A stretch of DNA of 64,000 bases from NCBI GenBank assembly GCA_041660225.1, contig JBAZWV010000001.1, forward strand, positions 310,001 to 374,000, given 5' to 3'. Numbering within the stretch: the first letter of the stretch is position 1; every line of letters starts with the position of its first letter. The DNA is from JBAZWV01 sp041660225. GTDB lineage: Bacteria > Patescibacteriota > Patescibacteriia > 2-12-FULL-60-25. Positions 34,135 to 43,004 of this stretch are shown here, piece by piece. A program made the position numbers and the translations under genes. The notes under the pieces are model-generated. The model had not been told where the DNA came from, ran no database searches, and saw only the letters and a list, made by a program, of their open reading frames with translations.

Positions 34135-34880
34135 AGCCGATTTTTGAGTTGAGAAAAAATTTCTTCAAGCGCGGCGAGATCGAGCGTTCCCTGGATGCGA
34201 TACCCGTTCACGAAAAAAGATGGCGTGCCACGAACACCGGCGGCGGTTCCGTCTGCAATCGATGCGCGAATTCCTTCTTCCGTTTGTCGCGAAGCAACGC
34301 ACGCGTCAAACGCGGACAGGTCGGCGCCGACCGTCGCCGCGTGATCGCGCAATGCCGTCGCGCCCAGATCATCCTGTTGTGAAAACAGGATGTCATGATA
34401 GCGCCAGAATCGGTTGGCATCGCCTTGCGCAAAGACGCAGCGCGCTGCGATGGCGGCGTTCATGGCAGACGAATGGATGGACTCGAGTGGAAAATCACGG
34501 ACGATCAGAAGAACGTCGTCGGGATGACGCGCAAGGAACGTCCGAACATCCGGTGCAGACGCGCGACAAAACGGACATTCATAATCCAAAAATTCCACAA
34601 TGCGAATTTTGGCCGCGGGATTCCCAAGCATGGGATCCGTCCCTTTCGATTCGATGCGCGTGAGGTCGAGATCCGTGAGCGGCGTCTGCGCAAGAAGCTG
34701 CGTGACGCTTGCTTCGCGCCGTTTCGATTCAAACGGATCGGCTTTCCCCTCTTTAATATCCCGCGCAAAAGACGCCACCTGGAATGCAAACATCCCGAGT
34801 CCGATCAGGACGATCACGCTTAAGACGCCACCCGCGAGAGCCCATGGATGACGGCGGATCTGCCGAAGAACATCGTTCAT
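34131..34880 (-). CDS. DsbA-like membrane-anchored thiol-disulphide oxidoreductase (249 aa)
   Basis: An N-terminal membrane anchor (ALAGGVLSVIVLIGLGMFAFQ) is followed by a thioredoxin-like domain with active site CPFC in EFLDYECPFC, and the cis-Pro segment GVRGTPSFFVNG. These are hallmarks of the DsbA/BdbD branch that forms disulphides in exported proteins. Its end overlaps the start of the Cys-rich VirB2-like gene by four bases, so that protein is the likely main substrate. The start is divergent from secG, 39 bases away. Confidence 0.9.
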   Translation of the reverse strand: MNDVLRQIRRHPWALAGGVLSVIVLIGLGMFAFQVASFARDIKEGKADPFESKRREASVTQLLAQTPLTDLDLTRIESKGTDPMLGNPAAKIRIVEFLDYECPFCRASAPDVRTFLARHPDDVLLIVRDFPLESIHSSAMNAAIAARCVFAQGDANRFWRYHDILFSQQDDLGATALRDHAATVGADLSAFDACVASRQTEEGIRASIADGTAAGVRGTPSFFVNGYRIQGTLDLAALEEIFSQLKNRL

Positions 34881-34919
34881 TGACGAAAGTATAGCATTCC
34901 GCTACCTTCATGGGCACGT

Positions 34920-35141
34920 ATGAGAACGATTTTACTTCCAATCTTCCAGATTTTACTGTCAATTCTGTTGGTTATCGCCATCCTGCTGCAGCAACGCGGC
35001 ACGGGTCTTGGCGCGGCGTTCGGCGGCGAAGGGAACGTCTTCCGCACAAAACGCGGCGTTGAAAAAGGACTATTCTACGCCTCCATCGGTCTGGCCGTCC
35101 TCTTCTTTGTCACGGCGATCCTGAACGTCGCGCTCGCATAA
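34920..35141 (+). CDS. secG: Preprotein translocase subunit SecG
   Basis: At 73 residues it has two membrane helices separated by the conserved loop GTGLGAAFGGEGNVFRTKRG, typical of SecG with its LLQQ segment. SecG assists SecYEA export. It is followed six bases later by the substrate-binding protein gene, an arrangement I recognise from other CPR genomes. Confidence 0.93.
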   Translation: MRTILLPIFQILLSILLVIAILLQQRGTGLGAAFGGEGNVFRTKRGVEKGLFYASIGLAVLFFVTAILNVALA

Positions 35142-35147
35142 GCCACC

Positions 35148-36998
35148 ATGAAAAACACCGTCGTCGCTCGCATTCGTGCGCTCGTCCGACGTGTGTTTTT
35201 TTGGTTGCCGTCCGCGAGTCCGTCCGAAGAATATCGCCCCGAGATGGGTCACGATCACGCCCTCGTGATGTCGGTCAAACAGTCGCACCGTCTCCCGACA
35301 CTTCGCCAGATCCGCTATGGCATTCGCGTCGTACTCTCTACGGCTGAGCGACGCGTCCTTCTGTATTCTGCCATCGCGTTCGTGATCACGACCGCCGGTG
35401 CGCTCGTCTTCCTCGTCCAAGAACGGACGATCCGCGTGCCGGTTGCCGGAGGTTCGATCAGGGAAGGTGTTATCGGTGAGCCGAAGTATTTGAACCCGCT
35501 TGATGCTCCCGCGAACGATGTTGATCGCGATATTGTCTCGCTCGTCTACTCCGGCCTCTTTCGCATGAACGGAACCGAAGCCGTTCCGGATCTGGCGGAA
35601 TCGTTTGCGTGGTCGGATGATGGAAAGACGCTCACGGTGACGCTGCGTGCCGACGCACGTTTCCATAACGGTGATGAAGTGACGGCCGATGACGTGCAAT
35701 ACACCATCGACGCGATCCAGGATCCCGCGAGAACGTCGCCACTCGCGGCGCTCTTCCGCGGCATCAAAGCGATTGCAACTGACACACACACGATTCAGAT
35801 CGTTCAGGAACAACCCGACGTCACACTTCTCCAAACGCTCACCGTCGGTATTTTGCCGTCGCGTATTTGGGGTGACATTCCGCCGGCGAATGCGCGGCTC
35901 GCCGACCTGAACATCAAACCGATCGGATCGGGTCCGTATCGGTTCAAATCATTCACACGTGACAGCCGTGGTTTTGTCCGCGCGTTCACGCTCGAAAAAT
36001 TCGACCACTGGTACGGCATCATGCCGTACATCAAAACGGTGACCTTTCAGTTTTATCCCGATCGGAAACAAGCCGAAGACGCGCTCAAAGCGGATCTCAT
36101 CGACGCGCTCGCCTTTTCGAGCCTGCTTGATGGAAATAAAAACTCCTCGCTGCGATGGAATCGTTTGAATCTCGAATTGCCGCAAGAAACGATCGCATTC
36201 TTCAACGTCAAACATAAAACGCTCGCGGATGAAAAAATCCGTCGTGCGTTGGCGGGAACAATCGACCGGCAAGAAATTATTGATGCGTGGAATGGACGTG
36301 CGACCTCCGTGAGCGGACCATATCCGTTTGCCACCGCCTCGACCACGATCATCACTCTCGACGAGGGCCGTGCGCTGCTCGACAGCGCCGGATGGGTGTT
36401 GCCCGAAGGCGGGTCCGTCCGCGTCCCGAAGGGATCGAAGGCCGCGACCGCAACATCAACCGCCTCGAATGCGTCGACAACGGAATTCGAGCTCACGGTT
36501 ATCACCTCCGAACAACCGGAGCTTGTTGCTGTCGCCGAAACGCTGAAGCGCCGTTGGTCATTGATCGGCGCCAAGGTATCGATCGAAGCATTGTCGCAGG
36601 AAGAATTGCTTCGCCGCGCCACACGCGAACGCACCGCGTCCGTCGTTTTGACAAACATTCTCTTGGACCAAAAACAGGATCTCTTCCCCTTTTGGTGGAG
36701 TGGACAGGCCACGGATCGCGGGCTCAACATCTCGAACCTCACGGATCGTGACGTGGACGCCGCTCTCGAAAAAACCCGCACGGCCAGCACAACCGATGCG
36801 TTGAACGCGACACGCGCGGAGGTCGAAAAAGTTATCTTGCGCTCTACACCAGCGGCGTTCCTCGTACGACCATACGCCTCGTATCTCATCGCAAAAAAAA
36901 TCCATGGCGTGAGCGAACATCTCGTTGTCAGTCGTCCTGCAGACCGTTTTCAGGATCTCCTAAAGTGGCATGTGAAGAGCGGTTGGAGATGGAAATAA
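35148..36998 (+). CDS. Membrane-anchored SBP_bac_5 solute-binding protein (616 aa)
   Basis: A cytoplasmic N-terminus of about 70 residues and one membrane helix (about 72-92) precede a periplasmic-type oligopeptide-binding fold: GEPKYLNPLDAP, NDVDRDIVSLVYSGLFR, LRADARFHNGDEVTADDV, GSGPYRF, FYPDRKQAEDAL. The family binds peptides or nickel for ABC import, but no permease or ATPase gene is adjacent. The uncleaved anchor and long cytoplasmic tail are unusual for a substrate-binding protein. The stop codon lies in the left arm of a 23-bp inverted repeat. Confidence 0.85.
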   Translation: MKNTVVARIRALVRRVFFWLPSASPSEEYRPEMGHDHALVMSVKQSHRLPTLRQIRYGIRVVLSTAERRVLLYSAIAFVITTAGALVFLVQERTIRVPVAGGSIREGVIGEPKYLNPLDAPANDVDRDIVSLVYSGLFRMNGTEAVPDLAESFAWSDDGKTLTVTLRADARFHNGDEVTADDVQYTIDAIQDPARTSPLAALFRGIKAIATDTHTIQIVQEQPDVTLLQTLTVGILPSRIWGDIPPANARLADLNIKPIGSGPYRFKSFTRDSRGFVRAFTLEKFDHWYGIMPYIKTVTFQFYPDRKQAEDALKADLIDALAFSSLLDGNKNSSLRWNRLNLELPQETIAFFNVKHKTLADEKIRRALAGTIDRQEIIDAWNGRATSVSGPYPFATASTTIITLDEGRALLDSAGWVLPEGGSVRVPKGSKAATATSTASNASTTEFELTVITSEQPELVAVAETLKRRWSLIGAKVSIEALSQEELLRRATRERTASVVLTNILLDQKQDLFPFWWSGQATDRGLNISNLTDRDVDAALEKTRTASTTDALNATRAEVEKVILRSTPAAFLVRPYASYLIAKKIHGVSEHLVVSRPADRFQDLLKWHVKSGWRWK

Positions 36999-37090
36999 GG
37001 TGAGGTGTTTTTCTGGGCGAGGACTGATAGAGCGATCTAGCGAAGCGTTGAGCGAGTTCCGCAGACCGAAAAACACCTCACCTTATTTCC
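36991..37090. repeat. Long perfect inverted repeat (23-bp arms, 54-base loop)
   Basis: The arms 36991-37013 and 37068-37090 are exact reverse complements. The left arm contains the stop codon of the substrate-binding protein. No T-run follows in either direction, so a simple terminator is unlikely. Confidence 0.85.
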
Positions 37091-37111
37091 GAACATAAAA
37101 AAGGAGGAGTC

Positions 37112-37336
37112 ATGAGGTTCTTTTTTCTTCTGCTTACCGTTGCGGCGTGCACGGAAGGAGCGGAGAAGCGCACAGAAGACGCGGAAACGATGATCGGGAA
37201 TCTTCGCTACATCAAAGATCATCGAACAGGACTCTGTTTCGCAGCACACGATGATGGAAGCGCGTTCCGCCCAATCTTCACAGATGTTCCCTGCGAGAAC
37301 GTCAAAGACCTTCTCGACAATCCAAATCCCCCGTAA
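37112..37336 (+). CDS. Small predicted lipoprotein (74 aa)
   Basis: AAGGAGGAG lies a few bases before the ATG. The protein begins MRFFFLLLTVAAC, a short signal with lipobox VAAC, so Cys13 would be the lipidated residue. The mature part has RTGLCFAAHDDG and FTDVPCENV, a pair of Cys segments that I associate with small secreted proteins of uncharacterised type. It sits between a long inverted repeat and a terminator, so it is a separate unit. Function is unknown. Confidence 0.68.
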   Translation: MRFFFLLLTVAACTEGAEKRTEDAETMIGNLRYIKDHRTGLCFAAHDDGSAFRPIFTDVPCENVKDLLDNPNPP

Positions 37337-37341
37337 CCTCC

Positions 37342-37369
37342 GCCGTCCTTCCGACGGCTTTTTCTTTTT
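37342..37369 (+). terminator. Terminator after the lipoprotein gene
   Basis: GCCGTC / GACGGC arms with loop CTTCC, then TTTTTCTTTTT. Confidence 0.85.
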
Positions 37370-37429
37370 CCGAGTCCTTGACCCGACGCGCGTTTCGAGG
37401 CATCATCGGCGCACAAAAGAACAGATGAA

Positions 37430-37516
<87 letters not shown>

Positions 37517-37559
37517 TCTGTTCTGTTGCATCGAACCTTCCACGGACGGAGACAATGGG

Positions 37560-38237
37560 ATGAACACAAAAAAAGAACTCGCGCTCAAGCTCTTCGAGCT
37601 CGGCGCGTTCAAGGATTATCGACAATCCGACGATGGCCTCGGATTCAAGCTCGCAGCGCATCGCCAGAATCCGAACCGGCCACTCTCGCCGTTCTATCTG
37701 AACCTTCGCACGGAAGACAATCCGAAACCCGGTCCGCTCACGCCGGAGACCGTGAAGCGCATGGGGATCGAGATGGAAAAACTCGTCCGCGAGAAAAATA
37801 TCGTCTTCGATGCACTCGCCGGAATCCCGAATGCCGGTACCCCGCTCGCGGAAGCGATGCACGATGCCATGCCGAGAACCATGTGCAAGCCGCTCTTAGG
37901 ACTCACCAAACACCGGAATGATGTGTACGGAATCGAGCGTGTGGTCCAAGGCGACATGCGACCAGGTCTTCGTCTCCTCCTTGTGGACGACGTCACCTCG
38001 GACTTGAAAAGCAAGGTCAGGACCGCCCAGATCCTTCGAGGAGACTTTCGGTTTCGCATCTCCGATTGCGTCATCTTCGTCGACCGACGACCGTTCGGGA
38101 TTCGGAAGGATTGCCCGGACGGCCTCAACGTCGAATCTGTGTTCACGATCGAAGAGCTCGTCATCATCGGCGCGGATCACGGACGCATTCCTTCGGACGT
38201 GAGCGAACGGATCCACATCTATCTCAACCCCGCCTGA
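37560..38237 (+). CDS. pyrE: Orotate phosphoribosyltransferase-like protein (225 aa)
   Basis: The PRPP-binding motif LLLVDDVTSDLKSK and the preceding FDALAGIPNAGTPLAEA loop define a type I phosphoribosyltransferase of the orotate type, which makes OMP from orotate and PRPP. No other pyrimidine genes are near. A GGAG stands eight bases before the ATG. The gene follows tRNA-Leu and ends in a terminator. Hypoxanthine or other base specificity cannot be fully excluded. Confidence 0.83.
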   Translation: MNTKKELALKLFELGAFKDYRQSDDGLGFKLAAHRQNPNRPLSPFYLNLRTEDNPKPGPLTPETVKRMGIEMEKLVREKNIVFDALAGIPNAGTPLAEAMHDAMPRTMCKPLLGLTKHRNDVYGIERVVQGDMRPGLRLLLVDDVTSDLKSKVRTAQILRGDFRFRISDCVIFVDRRPFGIRKDCPDGLNVESVFTIEELVIIGADHGRIPSDVSERIHIYLNPA

Positions 38238-38256
38238 TAAAAGGGCGGTTTTTCTT
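38230..38256 (+). terminator. Terminator after pyrE
   Basis: CCGCC / GGCGG arms spanning the TGA stop codon are followed by TTTTTCTT. Confidence 0.7.
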
Positions 38257-38273
38257 ATAAACCGCTCATTTCA

Positions 38274-38302
38274 TTGACATTCCTTCAGATCCCCTGTATT
38301 CT
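38274..38302 (+). promoter_or_regulatory. Promoter for the RNase J gene
   Basis: Consensus TTGACA, a 17-base spacer, TATTCT. A leader of about 125 bases lies between this site and the ATG at 38436. No Shine-Dalgarno is obvious. Confidence 0.65.
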
Positions 38303-38435
38303 GTTTGTAGTTATTCACATTCGTCTCTGATGGATCGAGTTCGCTCGAGGCATTCCGACGGTCGTGAAACAACGAAAGAATCTCCCATTTTCAAGGGGTC
38401 TTCGTATTCGCAAACAACCGAAATCAATCTGAAAT

Positions 38436-40526
38436 ATGGATATTTCTAATGGTCAGAGTGGCTCGACTCCTACGGGACGCGGGCCGGGTTCGCCGTCGGC
38501 AGGATCAAGCATCCCGCCCTCTGGTGGACGCCGCGGTGGCAGACGCTTCCATCGCGGCAACAAAGGACCGGCTCCCGCGCCTCGTGCGCCCCAGGACGCC
38601 TCGTCCATCATCGCGAAAGCCGTGAAGCAGGCTTCGCTCAAAGAAGGTTTTGCCAAAGAAGAGGGCCCGCGTAAGCCGGCTCCCGTTCAAGGCGGCCAAG
38701 CTCAAGGCGCAGGTCAGGGTGGCAATCGCGAAAAAAAGAAGCGACGCTTTGATCGTGGTGGTGGAGGCGGTGCCTTCCAGCGCCAGGCTCGCATGAACAC
38801 CTACAAGAACAAACCGTACCTCAAGACCGGTACGGATAAAGACGTGCTCTCCGGAACGGGCGACGAACGTCTCAAGGTCACGGTACTTGGTGGCAATGAA
38901 GAAGTCGGTCGCAACATGACGATGCTCGAATATGGCAACGACATCTTGCTTATCGACATGGGTCTGCAATTCCCGGACGAAGACATGCCAGGTGTCGACT
39001 ACATCATCCCCAACATCTCGTGTCTCAAGGGCAAAGAAAAAAACATTCGTGGCATCGTGATCACGCACGCGCACTACGATCACATCGGCGGCATTCCGCA
39101 CTTGATGCCTCGCCTCGGCAATCCCCCGCTTTTCGCGACGGATTTGACGTGCGGCATCATCAAAAAGCGTCAGGAAGATCATCGCGATTCGCCGCCGCTC
39201 AACATTCACGTGATCAAACACGATGACGTGCTTCAGCTCGGCAGCTTCAAGGTGGAATTCTTCGGTGTCGCGCACTCGGTGCCGACCTCGATGGGTGTCA
39301 TCGTCGACACGCCGTGCGGCATCATCGTTCACACGGGTGACTTCAAACTTGATTCGAGTCCGGGCGCGCAATCCGTGCAGGAAACGCACAAGATGTTGAA
39401 GCTCGGCGAACGCAACGTGCTCGCGCTCATGATCGACTCGACGAACGCGACCAAAACCGGCCGCCAACTCACCGAATCAACCATTCAAACGAACATCGAC
39501 GAGATCATCGCGAACGCCAAGGGCAAAATCATCATCGGTACCTTTGCTTCGATGATCGCCCGCGTGCAACAAATCATTCTCGCGTGTGAACGCGCCGGCC
39601 GCAAAGTTGCGGTCGAAGGATTCTCGATGAAATCGAACATCATGATCGCCCAGGAATTGGGGTACATGAAGATCCAGAAAGGCACACTCATCGAAAGCAA
39701 GCGCATCGGCGATTATCCGCCTGACAAGGTGGCCGTGGTTTGTACCGGCGCGCAAGGTGAAGAACGCGCGGTCCTCATGCGTATCGCGAACCGCGAACAT
39801 CCGTTTATCGAAATCGAACAGGGCGACACCATCGTGTTCTCGTCCTCGGTCATTCCGGGCAACGAACGCTCCGTCCAGCGCGTGAAAGACACGCTGTACC
39901 GCGAAGGTGCCAACGTCGTGCACTACCAGATGATGGACGTCCACGCCGGTGGTCACGCCCAGCAGGAAGATCTCATCGAGACGCATGCGATGATCAAGCC
40001 GAAGTACCTGATCCCGATCGAAGGTCATTATTCCTTCCTCGTGGAACATGCCAAGGCCGCCATCAAAAACGGATTCAACAAAGACAACATTCTGATCGCC
40101 GACAACGGCCAGATCATGGAATTTGATCGCGAACGAAACGGTCGCCTCACGAACCAAAAGGTTCTAACCGATTACGTCTTCGTCGACGGTCTCGGCGTCG
40201 GTGACACCAACCATATCGTGTTGCGTGATCGCCAGGAACTCGCAGGCGACGGTATCGTGATCGTCATCGCGGTCGTGAACCATCGCACCGGCAAGTTGCT
40301 TCATCTCCCCGACCTCATCTCGCGCGGCTTCATCTACATGAAGGAACATCAAGAGTTCATCCAACTCGCGCGTAAAAAGGTAGCGGACGTGCTGAAGACA
40401 ACGGATGCCCCCGGACCCGTCGATATCGGCGACCTGAAAGACAAGATCCGCGATCAATTGGGAGAGTATCTCTTCCACAAGACGCAGCTTCGTCCGATGG
40501 TTCTCCCGATCATCGTCGAAGTCTAA
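38436..40526 (+). CDS. rnj: Ribonuclease J with long Gly/Arg-rich N-terminal extension (696 aa)
   Basis: About 145 residues rich in Gly, Arg, Pro and Lys (GGRRGGRRFHRGN, KKKRRFDRGGGGG) precede a metallo-beta-lactamase/beta-CASP core. The core shows HAHYDHIGG (zinc ligands), GVAHSVPTSMGV, HTGDFKLD, and beta-CASP motifs through VFSSSVIPGNE and HAGGHAQQED. RNase J matures and degrades RNA with endo- and 5' exonuclease activity. Standard RNase J is about 550 residues, so the extension accounts for the excess; by composition it resembles RGG-type RNA-binding tails. Confidence 0.95.
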   Translation: MDISNGQSGSTPTGRGPGSPSAGSSIPPSGGRRGGRRFHRGNKGPAPAPRAPQDASSIIAKAVKQASLKEGFAKEEGPRKPAPVQGGQAQGAGQGGNREKKKRRFDRGGGGGAFQRQARMNTYKNKPYLKTGTDKDVLSGTGDERLKVTVLGGNEEVGRNMTMLEYGNDILLIDMGLQFPDEDMPGVDYIIPNISCLKGKEKNIRGIVITHAHYDHIGGIPHLMPRLGNPPLFATDLTCGIIKKRQEDHRDSPPLNIHVIKHDDVLQLGSFKVEFFGVAHSVPTSMGVIVDTPCGIIVHTGDFKLDSSPGAQSVQETHKMLKLGERNVLALMIDSTNATKTGRQLTESTIQTNIDEIIANAKGKIIIGTFASMIARVQQIILACERAGRKVAVEGFSMKSNIMIAQELGYMKIQKGTLIESKRIGDYPPDKVAVVCTGAQGEERAVLMRIANREHPFIEIEQGDTIVFSSSVIPGNERSVQRVKDTLYREGANVVHYQMMDVHAGGHAQQEDLIETHAMIKPKYLIPIEGHYSFLVEHAKAAIKNGFNKDNILIADNGQIMEFDRERNGRLTNQKVLTDYVFVDGLGVGDTNHIVLRDRQELAGDGIVIVIAVVNHRTGKLLHLPDLISRGFIYMKEHQEFIQLARKKVADVLKTTDAPGPVDIGDLKDKIRDQLGEYLFHKTQLRPMVLPIIVEV

Positions 40527-40534
40527 ACAAAAGG

Positions 40535-40555
40535 CCCGCCACTGGCGGGTTTTTT
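40535..40555 (+). terminator. Terminator after the RNase J gene
   Basis: CCCGCC / GGCGGG arms with loop ACT and a TTTTTT tail. Confidence 0.88.
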
Positions 40556-40582
40556 GATTGTTCGGCATCCTACTCTCAACAT

Positions 40583-41569
40583 ATGGCCGAACTTCTCTTT
40601 TCCGGCATTCAGCCGACGAACAACCTCCACATTGGCAATTACATCGGAGCGCTCAAACAATGGACGGAAATTCAGAACCGGTACCGTTGCTTCTTTTGCA
40701 TCGTGGACTTGCACGCCATCACCGTGCCGCAAGATCCGAAAAAGCTTCGGGAGAATACGCTAAACGCAGCCGCGACCTATCTCGCGGTTGGGATCGATCC
40801 GAAGAAGAACAGCATCTTCGTGCAGAGCGATGTTCAAGAGCACGCAGAGCTCGGATGGATGCTTCAGACGATCACAAAAATGGCGGAGCTTGAGCGCATG
40901 ACGCAGTTCAAGGACAAATCCAAAAAACACGGAGAGGGCGTCGGCACCGGGCTCTTCACGTATCCCGCTCTCATGGCCGCCGATATCCTCCTGTACGACA
41001 CCTCAATCGTTCCCGTGGGAGAGGACCAGATGCAGCACGTGGAGCTCACACGCACGATCGCCCGCCGCTTCAATGCGCAATTCGGTGAAACGTTTACCGT
41101 GCCCCAGGCGCTGATCCAAAAGATGGGCGCGCGCATCATGAGCTTGGACGATCCAAAAGTGAAGATGTCAAAAAGCGGCTCCGTTGCGGGGTACATCGCG
41201 CTGTCGGATGATGCGGACACGATTCGCAAAAAAATCATGCGTGCCGTAACGGATTCCGGACAACGCATCGTGTTTGATGCCGAGAAAAAACCGGCGCTCG
41301 CGAACCTCATGACGATCTATCATCATGCGACCGGCAAGACGTTCAAAGATATCGAGCATGATTTTGATGGGAAGGGCTATGGCGACTTCAAGAAGGCCCT
41401 TGCGGAAGCCGTGATCGCGATGCTCGAACCGATTCAGAAAAAACTCAAAACGTATCGGGATGATCCGAAGGAGCTCGAACGCGTTCTCGACCTGGGGACC
41501 ACGAAGGCACATGACCTTGCTTCGAAAAAAATGACCGTGGTCCGCGATCGCATGGGACTTGGACGATAA
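40583..41569 (+). CDS. trpS: Tryptophan-tRNA ligase
   Basis: Class I synthetase: the HIGH motif appears as LHIGNYIG near residue 19 and KMSKS as KVKMSKSGS near residue 193, with GEDQMQHVELTR between them, as in bacterial TrpRS. Its 328 residues match the family. It converges with the phosphodiester glycosidase gene, two bases apart, with no terminator seen between. Confidence 0.97.
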   Translation: MAELLFSGIQPTNNLHIGNYIGALKQWTEIQNRYRCFFCIVDLHAITVPQDPKKLRENTLNAAATYLAVGIDPKKNSIFVQSDVQEHAELGWMLQTITKMAELERMTQFKDKSKKHGEGVGTGLFTYPALMAADILLYDTSIVPVGEDQMQHVELTRTIARRFNAQFGETFTVPQALIQKMGARIMSLDDPKVKMSKSGSVAGYIALSDDADTIRKKIMRAVTDSGQRIVFDAEKKPALANLMTIYHHATGKTFKDIEHDFDGKGYGDFKKALAEAVIAMLEPIQKKLKTYRDDPKELERVLDLGTTKAHDLASKKMTVVRDRMGLGR

Positions 41570-41571
41570 CG

Positions 41572-42360
41572 CTACGGCTTCGGCGTCACGACAATCACGT
41601 TTGGAACGGGGGTCAAGCTATTGCGACCCTCGTTTTCGTTTGGAAACGCCGCCGCGTATCCCGTCGAGGCGCCACCGTCGAGATTGATGACGTTCTTCCA
41701 TTCAACGGGCTGGGCAGCAATCAATTCCATGAGTTCAAACAAACTGACAGGCTCGTTCAAGAGCACCCCCACATAAATATCTCCGCTCCGGTCCGTACCG
41801 ATAAACGTTCGTTCGGCAAACTTTCCGGTGTCTTCCGCAACGGCGCCCTCGCCATCCTGAATCAAAAACGGATAACTTTGAGCCGCTTCGGTAAATGAGG
41901 CATAACTTGTTATTTTTTCCTTCGAGGAATCGATGATTCGGAATTCGGGAGCGAGCTGGATGATGCCGCTTTTCGTATCGTCAAACACCCGGTCGCCAAC
42001 ACGCTCCCCTTTCGTAATGAGAAGACCGGAAGGCATATTGTCTTCATGAAAATATACGCCGTTTGTGAGGAAGGCAGCCTCGGGAAAACGCGCGGCCCAT
42101 TCGCGAACGGACAATGATGACGTGGAATGCTCGAAACGCCACGAAAAACCTTTCGCGGGAAAGCGATACAGGATGAGTGACCCTTTGGCGGCACGCGAAC
42201 CCACCGTCGCTTCACGACGCGCCGCTCCAAAACCGACGTCCACCCATTCGGGCGGCGGCAAAAGCGGATCTTCCGGTCGCACCGCTTGTATCGAGACGCA
42301 CCCGGCGCCGAAGAGAACGGTCGTCGCGAGGACAACACCGAGAATAGAACGCCGGATCAT
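41572..42360 (-). CDS. Phosphodiester glycosidase (NAGPA-like) lipoprotein (262 aa)
   Basis: The N-terminal lipobox FGAGC (Cys21) predicts a lipoprotein. The body shows the NAGPA pattern: AAFLTNGVYFHED, YPFLIQDGEGAV, RTFIGTDRSGDIY and the signature NLDGGASTG. Family members remove N-acetylglucosamine from phosphodiesters in eukaryotes and act on envelope polymers in bacteria. It is last in an operon with DedA, the CHASE2 cyclase and the FecR protein; its ATG overlaps the dedA stop (ATGA). Confidence 0.8.
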   Translation of the reverse strand: MIRRSILGVVLATTVLFGAGCVSIQAVRPEDPLLPPPEWVDVGFGAARREATVGSRAAKGSLILYRFPAKGFSWRFEHSTSSLSVREWAARFPEAAFLTNGVYFHEDNMPSGLLITKGERVGDRVFDDTKSGIIQLAPEFRIIDSSKEKITSYASFTEAAQSYPFLIQDGEGAVAEDTGKFAERTFIGTDRSGDIYVGVLLNEPVSLFELMELIAAQPVEWKNVINLDGGASTGYAAAFPNENEGRNSLTPVPNVIVVTPKP

Positions 42361-43004
42361 ACGCGTGGGCTTTTCTCAAACCAGCGCTTCCAGTGTCCGG
42401 TACGAAGATAGCTGATGATGCCGGGCAAAAGCGACAAAAAAATGACGACCGCGATGATGATGTGAAGATACTTGTCGACGTTCGGGATCGTACGACCGAG
42501 CGTGTATCCGATGCCGATCATGGAACCGACCCATAGGACACCGCCCGTGATGTTGTAGATCGCGAAGGTGCGATACTTCATCCCTGCGACGCCCGCCACG
42601 AGCGGCGCGAAGGTGCGGACGATCGGCATGAAGCGGGCAATGATGATCGTCTTGCCGCCATGTTTTTCATAAAAGGCCCGCGTGCGATCGAGATGCTTCT
42701 TTTTGAAGAATCGCGAGTCGTCGCGAGAAAAAATCGCCTTGCCGGAAAGCCGTCCGATTTCGAATCCGGTCGCGTCTCCGATGATGGCGGCGAGCGTCAC
42801 GCTGATGAACAGAAGCCACACGTTCAAATCTCCCTTGCCTGCAAAGAGACCTGCGGTGACAAGGAGCGAATCGCCCGGCAAAAAGAATCCGAAGAAGAGT
42901 CCTGTTTCGGCAAAGACGATGGCGACGAGCGCGATGTACCCTCCCCCGCGGATAATCGCGTCGACGTCCTGGATTTTAGAAAACCATTCAAGGAGTGTGT
43001 TCAT
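42357..43004 (-). CDS. DedA/VTT family membrane protein (215 aa)
   Basis: The conserved DedA features are GLFFGFFLPGDSLL, the GDATGFEIGRLSG region, FMPIVRTFAPLVAG (RFMPxxR...G) and several membrane helices. DedA proteins include flippases for polyprenyl phosphate and phospholipids. The start is placed at 43004 because it forms an ATGA overlap with the cyclase stop; six codons upstream another ATG exists. Coupling on both sides ties it to signalling and envelope genes. Confidence 0.92.
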   Translation of the reverse strand: MNTLLEWFSKIQDVDAIIRGGGYIALVAIVFAETGLFFGFFLPGDSLLVTAGLFAGKGDLNVWLLFISVTLAAIIGDATGFEIGRLSGKAIFSRDDSRFFKKKHLDRTRAFYEKHGGKTIIIARFMPIVRTFAPLVAGVAGMKYRTFAIYNITGGVLWVGSMIGIGYTLGRTIPNVDKYLHIIIAVVIFLSLLPGIISYLRTGHWKRWFEKSPRV

